NCBI GenBank assembly: GCA_021464525.1
Contig: JADRCO010000979.1
Location: forward strand, 1 to 23,937
From: Rhizophagus sp. LPA8_4_AMF
Lineage: Eukaryota; Glomeromycota; Glomeromycetes; Glomerales; Glomeraceae
Length of the DNA: 23,937 nt
Direction of reading: 5' to 3'
Shown here: in pieces, positions 20,345 to 23,937 of the stretch
Layout of the letters: the number at the start of each line of letters is the position of its first letter
Numbering within the stretch: position 1 is the first letter of the stretch
The notes under the pieces: model-generated
Databases searched by the model: none
Told to the model about the DNA's origin: nothing
The model's input: the letters and a program-made list of their open reading frames with translations, nothing else
Translations under genes and position numbers: made by a program

Positions 20345-20935
20345 AATAACGAAGAAGATTTCTTTAAAGGATTTAAATTTATATAACATTGAATCATAAG
20401 CTATTTGCATATTTACTGTATTGTCAAACAAATAATTAATAAACTTTGAGATGAAATAATTTCAAATTTTGATTATTTGAAATTCAAAATTTATTATGAA
20501 ACATCGTACTTTGTATTTCTTACTGCTGGGATAATTTAAAGAATTATCTAAATTGCAAACTAAGAAACTTGCATAAAATTTAATCTTAGTATTTAGGTAC
20601 AATAGTTAGATAAATTATAAAAGAGAATTTTATATATTAAATAATCAGAAAAGTCACAAAACAAAGAATTATTTAAATAGTAAATTAAAAACTTGTAATA
20701 CATTTTATTACTCTAATATTAGTGTCTCAATAATTCTAAATCATAATAAAAAAAAAGAAATACTGTGTATAACGATAATATAAACCTTTTGAAAAGAAAA
20801 ACATAATACAGTTAACTATTATTTTCTTTAAATGAACATCTAAATAAATATAAATAAAATTAAATTATATGAACTAATTGCGAAGACTGTACGTACCTAT
20901 TTATTTAAATTCTGCAATCCAAGCATTCACTATTA
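20345..20935. other. 3' flank of the HMG and kinase relics, with repeats
   Basis: Non-coding AT-rich DNA. It contains two copies of a ~60-bp repeat (20540-20600 and 20666-20728) that recurs at 23149-23302 downstream of another kinase relic. The minus-strand frame at 20180-20431 is a shadow of the HMG gene tail. Confidence 0.5.
20540..20728 (-). repeat. Paired ~60-bp repeat in the kinase 3' flank, copies a and b
   Basis: Copy a (20540-20600) and copy b (20666-20728) share the pattern ATTATTTAAAT, then CAAACTAAGAAACTTG-like sequence, AAAATTTTA, and a CTTAGT or ATTAGTGT end. The same paired arrangement is found at 23149-23302. Both pairs lie just downstream of a minus-strand protein-kinase relic. 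Confidence 0.6.
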
Positions 20936-21755
20936 ATTGGAATTTCATTCGATTTTCTATTAATATAATCAAATAAACGACTTGTGCTATGCATGATTGG
21001 TGCATTTATAATTTAATTCTTCGCTAATATCTTCAATTTCCTTATATTTTGATAATATCTAAAATTTCTGATACAGTTGATCTTTGTAATTGATATTCAC
21101 TCCAACATTGTTTCATCAAATTTGTATAGCATTGTGGAGTGTTTGACAATATCAGGAATTTACTTTTACAAATACCTAAACTAAGTTGATTATCATGTGC
21201 TCTATCATTAAATGGTGGTGGATTTTCGCATTATCATAGAAAAACTATATATATATCACTCACTGGACTTCCGGTATAAATATTATGTTTTCCAGTGAAA
21301 GATTTTGTAGGTTGGGATAATCCTAAATTACTAATATAAACTTCTTTCTCATGAATTAAAATATATTCATCATGTAAATCACAATGAATATGACGATGAT
21401 GCATTTCATTAAAGTCCCGATATAATATATATTGCCTTCATTTGCATAATCCCTTACCACGTATTCAGAAGTATTAGGATTTTTTTTTTGCAAATCCATA
21501 AAGGCAAATAATTGCATTTGAAAAAAAAATAAAATTAAATTAATTAACTTAAGCAAATATAATTGAAGTGTTTTAAAAAAAGATTTAATATTATCATACT
21601 TCATTTAAAAATTTATTTAAATCTTTAATGGAGTTGAGATGATTGAAAACATTTAAGAACTATTTTTACATTGTCATCCAACCAAATAGCCTTATATATA
21701 GTACTAGATCCTCCTTTATCAAGATATTCAACATTTCTAAATCCAACTCAAATAA
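20936..21755 (-). pseudogene. TKL-type protein kinase relic, catalytic residues lost
   Basis: The minus strand contains a whole kinase domain in pieces. GFRNVEYLDKGGSSTIYKA and VKIVLKCF (21750-21650) are the Gly-loop and the Lys strand. NSIKDLNKFLNEV follows. NPNTSEYVV, DYANEG (21490-21430) is the hinge. HRHIHCDLHDEYIL (21400-21360) is the catalytic loop, with Tyr where the conserved Asn belongs. ISNLGLSQP replaces the DFG/DLG Asp with Asn. DIYS-like sequence, then PPFNDRAHDNQLSLGICK (21230-21180), and LMKQCWSEYQLQR (21125-21085) end the domain. Frames change several times and a poly-A tract interrupts the centre. The family matches the expanded AMF kinases. Loss of both the Asn and the Mg-binding Asp means it could not phosphorylate even if the frameshifts were errors. 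Confidence 0.75.
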
Positions 21756-22389
21756 ATTAAAATTTATAGTAAAAGAACTTATTTAAATTATATGTAAATA
21801 TCATAAATATAATGAAATTATGAAATTAATAAAGCAAATTAGTACCAAAAATAATTATTTAAAAAAAAAAATTTAGTTCTATGATTACTATAGAATTGAC
21901 TTGCCCTGTAAAAAAAGTCGATCCATTTTATATTCCATCTTTTTTTCCGGAAAAGGCTGGAATTAGTAAGCTTAGTATATCATAGAATTTATCGAATTAT
22001 TTACATTTTCTATGAATGGATCCGAGAAAGTTTTTACGGAGTTTTCACAGAAATAACGGATAAACTTTTTTATAGGGTTGGACTCAAGCTAGCTATATAG
22101 TGGCCGATCAGCACATGCCAAAAATTAATTCTTTCATCTTTCCGAATTAATTATTATTTTCTTTACCTTTTTTTAATTTCTTTATCTATTTTTTATTTAA
22201 AGAAAAACTAAAGACTTTATTTCATTTTTGTAGTTTTCAGTTTCAATTCAGCAGATTATTTTTTTTTGGATGAAAGTTTTAAAGAATTAAGTTATTTACC
22301 TGTTAAAATTTTTTTGTTCCAATACTTTCAAGAAAAGTTGCAAACATTATGGGTGTATTAGAATAAGCAATGTCAGAAGATTACATCAA
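21756..22389. other. Spacer between divergently oriented kinase relics
   Basis: AT-rich DNA containing the 5' flanks of the minus-strand kinase relic to the left and the plus-strand one to the right. Slightly more GC appears at 21900-22110, but no gene, RNA or element could be supported. Confidence 0.45.
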
Positions 22390-23010
22390 ACATTATTTTT
22401 GAAGCAGATTTTACTAATAAAGAAGGTATAAGTAATGGTCTTCTAGAAATGTTATTTAAAAATTCTGTTATTGCTATAGCTTTAAAATTTCCATTCAATT
22501 TAACTATTACAAAATTGTTAATGAGATAAAATATTTAATATGAAAATGTGATATAGCTAATTTAATACTGTATTTCAAACATAGTTAAAAATGCAATGAG
22601 AAGATAATTATCATGAAAATGGAAAACAAATATTTATTGGTTATGAAATCTGATAATTGTGAATCATTACAATTCTATTTAAAAGAGAATTTTAATAAAC
22701 TCGAATGGAATGGTAAATATAAATTAGCACTCTAACCTGCAAATTCTGTAAATGTTTGCATAATGAGGGAATTATTTATTGTGATTTGGTAACATAATAA
22801 TTTATTGTATATTGATTTTTTAATTTGATTACACAACAAAGAAATAAACTAATATATATTTATTTTAGCATGCATAAATGTACTTGTACATCAAAATAAA
22901 ATAAAGCTAACAGATATTGGTTTATCAAGAAAATAAAAAAGCACCATATAATCTAGCAGATATCCTTGGTGTAGTTTCTATATTGACCAAAATATTTATA
23001 TAATACTAAT
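22390..23010 (+). pseudogene. Second protein kinase relic, N-lobe to activation loop
   Basis: The plus strand reads FEADFTNKEGISNGLLEM and VIAIALKFPFNL (22400-22505, start of the N-lobe with the ALK strand). It then shifts frame and resumes with KYLLVMKSDNCESLQFYLK (22630-22690, hinge), LEWNGKYKLAL * PANSVKCLHNEG (22700-22765) and IIYCDL, the catalytic loop with His changed to Tyr. An intron of about 80 nt (GTAACA...TTTTAG, about 22788-22868) splits the loop. The next exon gives VLVHQNKIKLTDIGLSRK (22880-22937) and then a broken LGVVS-like activation segment. The TAA before PANSV fits a former Gln. The C-lobe is missing. Same family as its neighbours but clearly diverged from both, so not a simple tandem copy. 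Confidence 0.7.
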
Positions 23011-23484
23011 AATAAAAGTCAATACTATAATAAATTAAATACAACTACAACTAGCTATTGGAATGGTTATAAAAAATGTTACATTATTAATTTTTAATTT
23101 AATAATTATTATTTTGATGACTTATATTCAACAATTGGAAAAGTTAAAAAGATTTATTTAAATTACAAACTAAGAAATATGTAAAATATTTACTACTATA
23201 TCCCTAGTGTTAAAAGAAAACATATACTTAATATTTGGATTATTTAAATTACAAACTAATAATCTTTAAAATATTTTACTACTCTAGCCTTAGTGTTTAA
23301 ATAAATCTAAAAATAATAAAATAAAATACAATTTTGTTGAATGCATGATGTCAAACATCATTTAAAAATAACTATAAACCTTTTATAATTAATTAATCTT
23401 TATCTGTTTTAATATCTAAATAATTAAGTAAATAAAATTTAATTCATTTGCAAAATCAATTTATTCTATCTATATCATACTATG
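23011..23484. other. Spacer with paired repeat, 3' flank of the third kinase relic
   Basis: AT-rich non-coding DNA between convergent kinase relics. It contains copies c and d of the ~60-bp repeat. No gene is supportable. Confidence 0.5.
23149..23302 (-). repeat. Paired ~60-bp repeat in the kinase 3' flank, copies c and d
   Basis: Copy c (23149-23215) and copy d (23238-23302) share TTAAATTACAAACTAA, then AAAATATTTTACTACT and CCTTAGTGTT-like ends. They match the pair at 20540-20728 in sequence and spacing, and also in position relative to a minus-strand kinase. Confidence 0.65.
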
Positions 23485-23937
23485 TTACATACCTAATGAC
23501 TTCAAATTAACTATAAATTCACTCAAATCTTCACTTACTAGCATCTCATTCACTTTTCCATTAGCTTGTGAATCTTCACTTTCAAGAAATTCATTAATTC
23601 TTTACTAGTAAAATTATGTAAACGACTTGTATAATATGCTTGCGAATGAGATTCAGTAGGAAGATTATTATGCCCAATTTGTGCATTTATAAATTCCATA
23701 ACATTGCATTTTAATTCATCATCAATATCTTCAGCTTTCTCTCCATAAGGAAGATTAATCCATTTGTTAATAATATTTAAAACTTCTTTAGAAGATGGCC
23801 TTTTTAATGGATCTTCATTCCAACACTTTTTCATCAAATCTACATAACATTGGGGAGTATTTTCAATAATTTCAGGACGTTCCCTTTACAAATACTTAAA
23901 CTAAGTTGAAGATCATGTGCTCTATTATTAAATGGTG
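23485..23937 (-). pseudogene. Third protein kinase, C-lobe and tail, cut by the window edge
   Basis: The minus strand enters the window inside the kinase C-lobe: PFNNRAHDLQLSLSICKG (23935-23885). A one-base shift in the C run near 23881-23884 separates this from RPEIIENTPQCYVDL and then MKKCWNEDPLKRPSSKEV, the classical CW-x(6)-RP motif of subdomain XI. The 95-codon frame 23550-23837 continues through a tail (SQAYYTSRLHNFTSKEL). A second one-base shift near 23588 leads to NEFLESEDSQANGKVNEM and VNLKSLGM, ending at TAA 23485-23487, which is the more likely original stop. Best preserved of the three kinases. With only two indels, both could be sequencing errors, so a functional gene is not excluded. 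The N-lobe lies outside the window. Confidence 0.75.

Overview
The window looks like nuclear DNA of an arbuscular mycorrhizal fungus (Glomeromycotina, Rhizophagus- or Gigaspora-like). It is very AT-rich, has short GT-AG introns of about 60-90 nt, and carries gene families that are hugely expanded in these fungi: F-box/LRR proteins, TKL-type protein kinases ending in a CWNEDPLKRPS-like motif, and MATA-type HMG-box proteins. It also carries decayed DNA transposons (CMC/Plavaka-like, Helitron, a piggyBac-like scrap). The assignment rests on family resemblance from memory; no search was run.

Only one gene is clearly intact: an F-box/LRR-type protein of 468 codons on the minus strand (16835-18241). 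Almost everything else is a relic.

Layout. 541-2161 (minus) is a five-exon gene remnant for a basic, possibly DNA-binding protein of unknown function. 2321-2610 is an array of eight ~36-bp tandem units lying between that gene and a divergent one. 2946-4909 (plus) is a four-exon CMC/Plavaka-like transposase, broken by one frameshift and two stops and cut off after its Cys/His motif. 5180-6182 (minus) is a decayed Helitron Rep-like N-terminal region. From about 6300 to 16800 lies an AT-rich gene graveyard, nearly all of it readable on the minus strand: an unidentified remnant (6310-6570), two minisatellites (7239-7551), an unidentified gene with perfectly phased introns (8200-9740), a 158-codon reading frame broken by a single TAA (10071-10547), further scraps (11080-11335, 12850-13260, 13565-14090) and a piggyBac-like C-terminal fragment (11332-11610). 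19649-20344 (plus) is a frameshifted HMG-box gene. 20936-23937 holds three protein-kinase relics (minus, plus, minus). The two minus-strand copies share a paired ~60-bp repeat in their 3' flank, which points to duplication of a whole locus.

A theme links the region. Many premature stops, and several lost catalytic residues, are what C-to-T (or G-to-A) transitions would give: CAA or CAG to TAA or TAG, CGA to TGA, TGG to TGA, His CAT to Tyr TAT, Asp GAT to Asn AAT. That fits decay of methylated or otherwise mutated repeats. Single-base frameshifts are also common, and some could be assembly errors. No tRNA, rRNA, CRISPR array or bacterial-style operon was seen.
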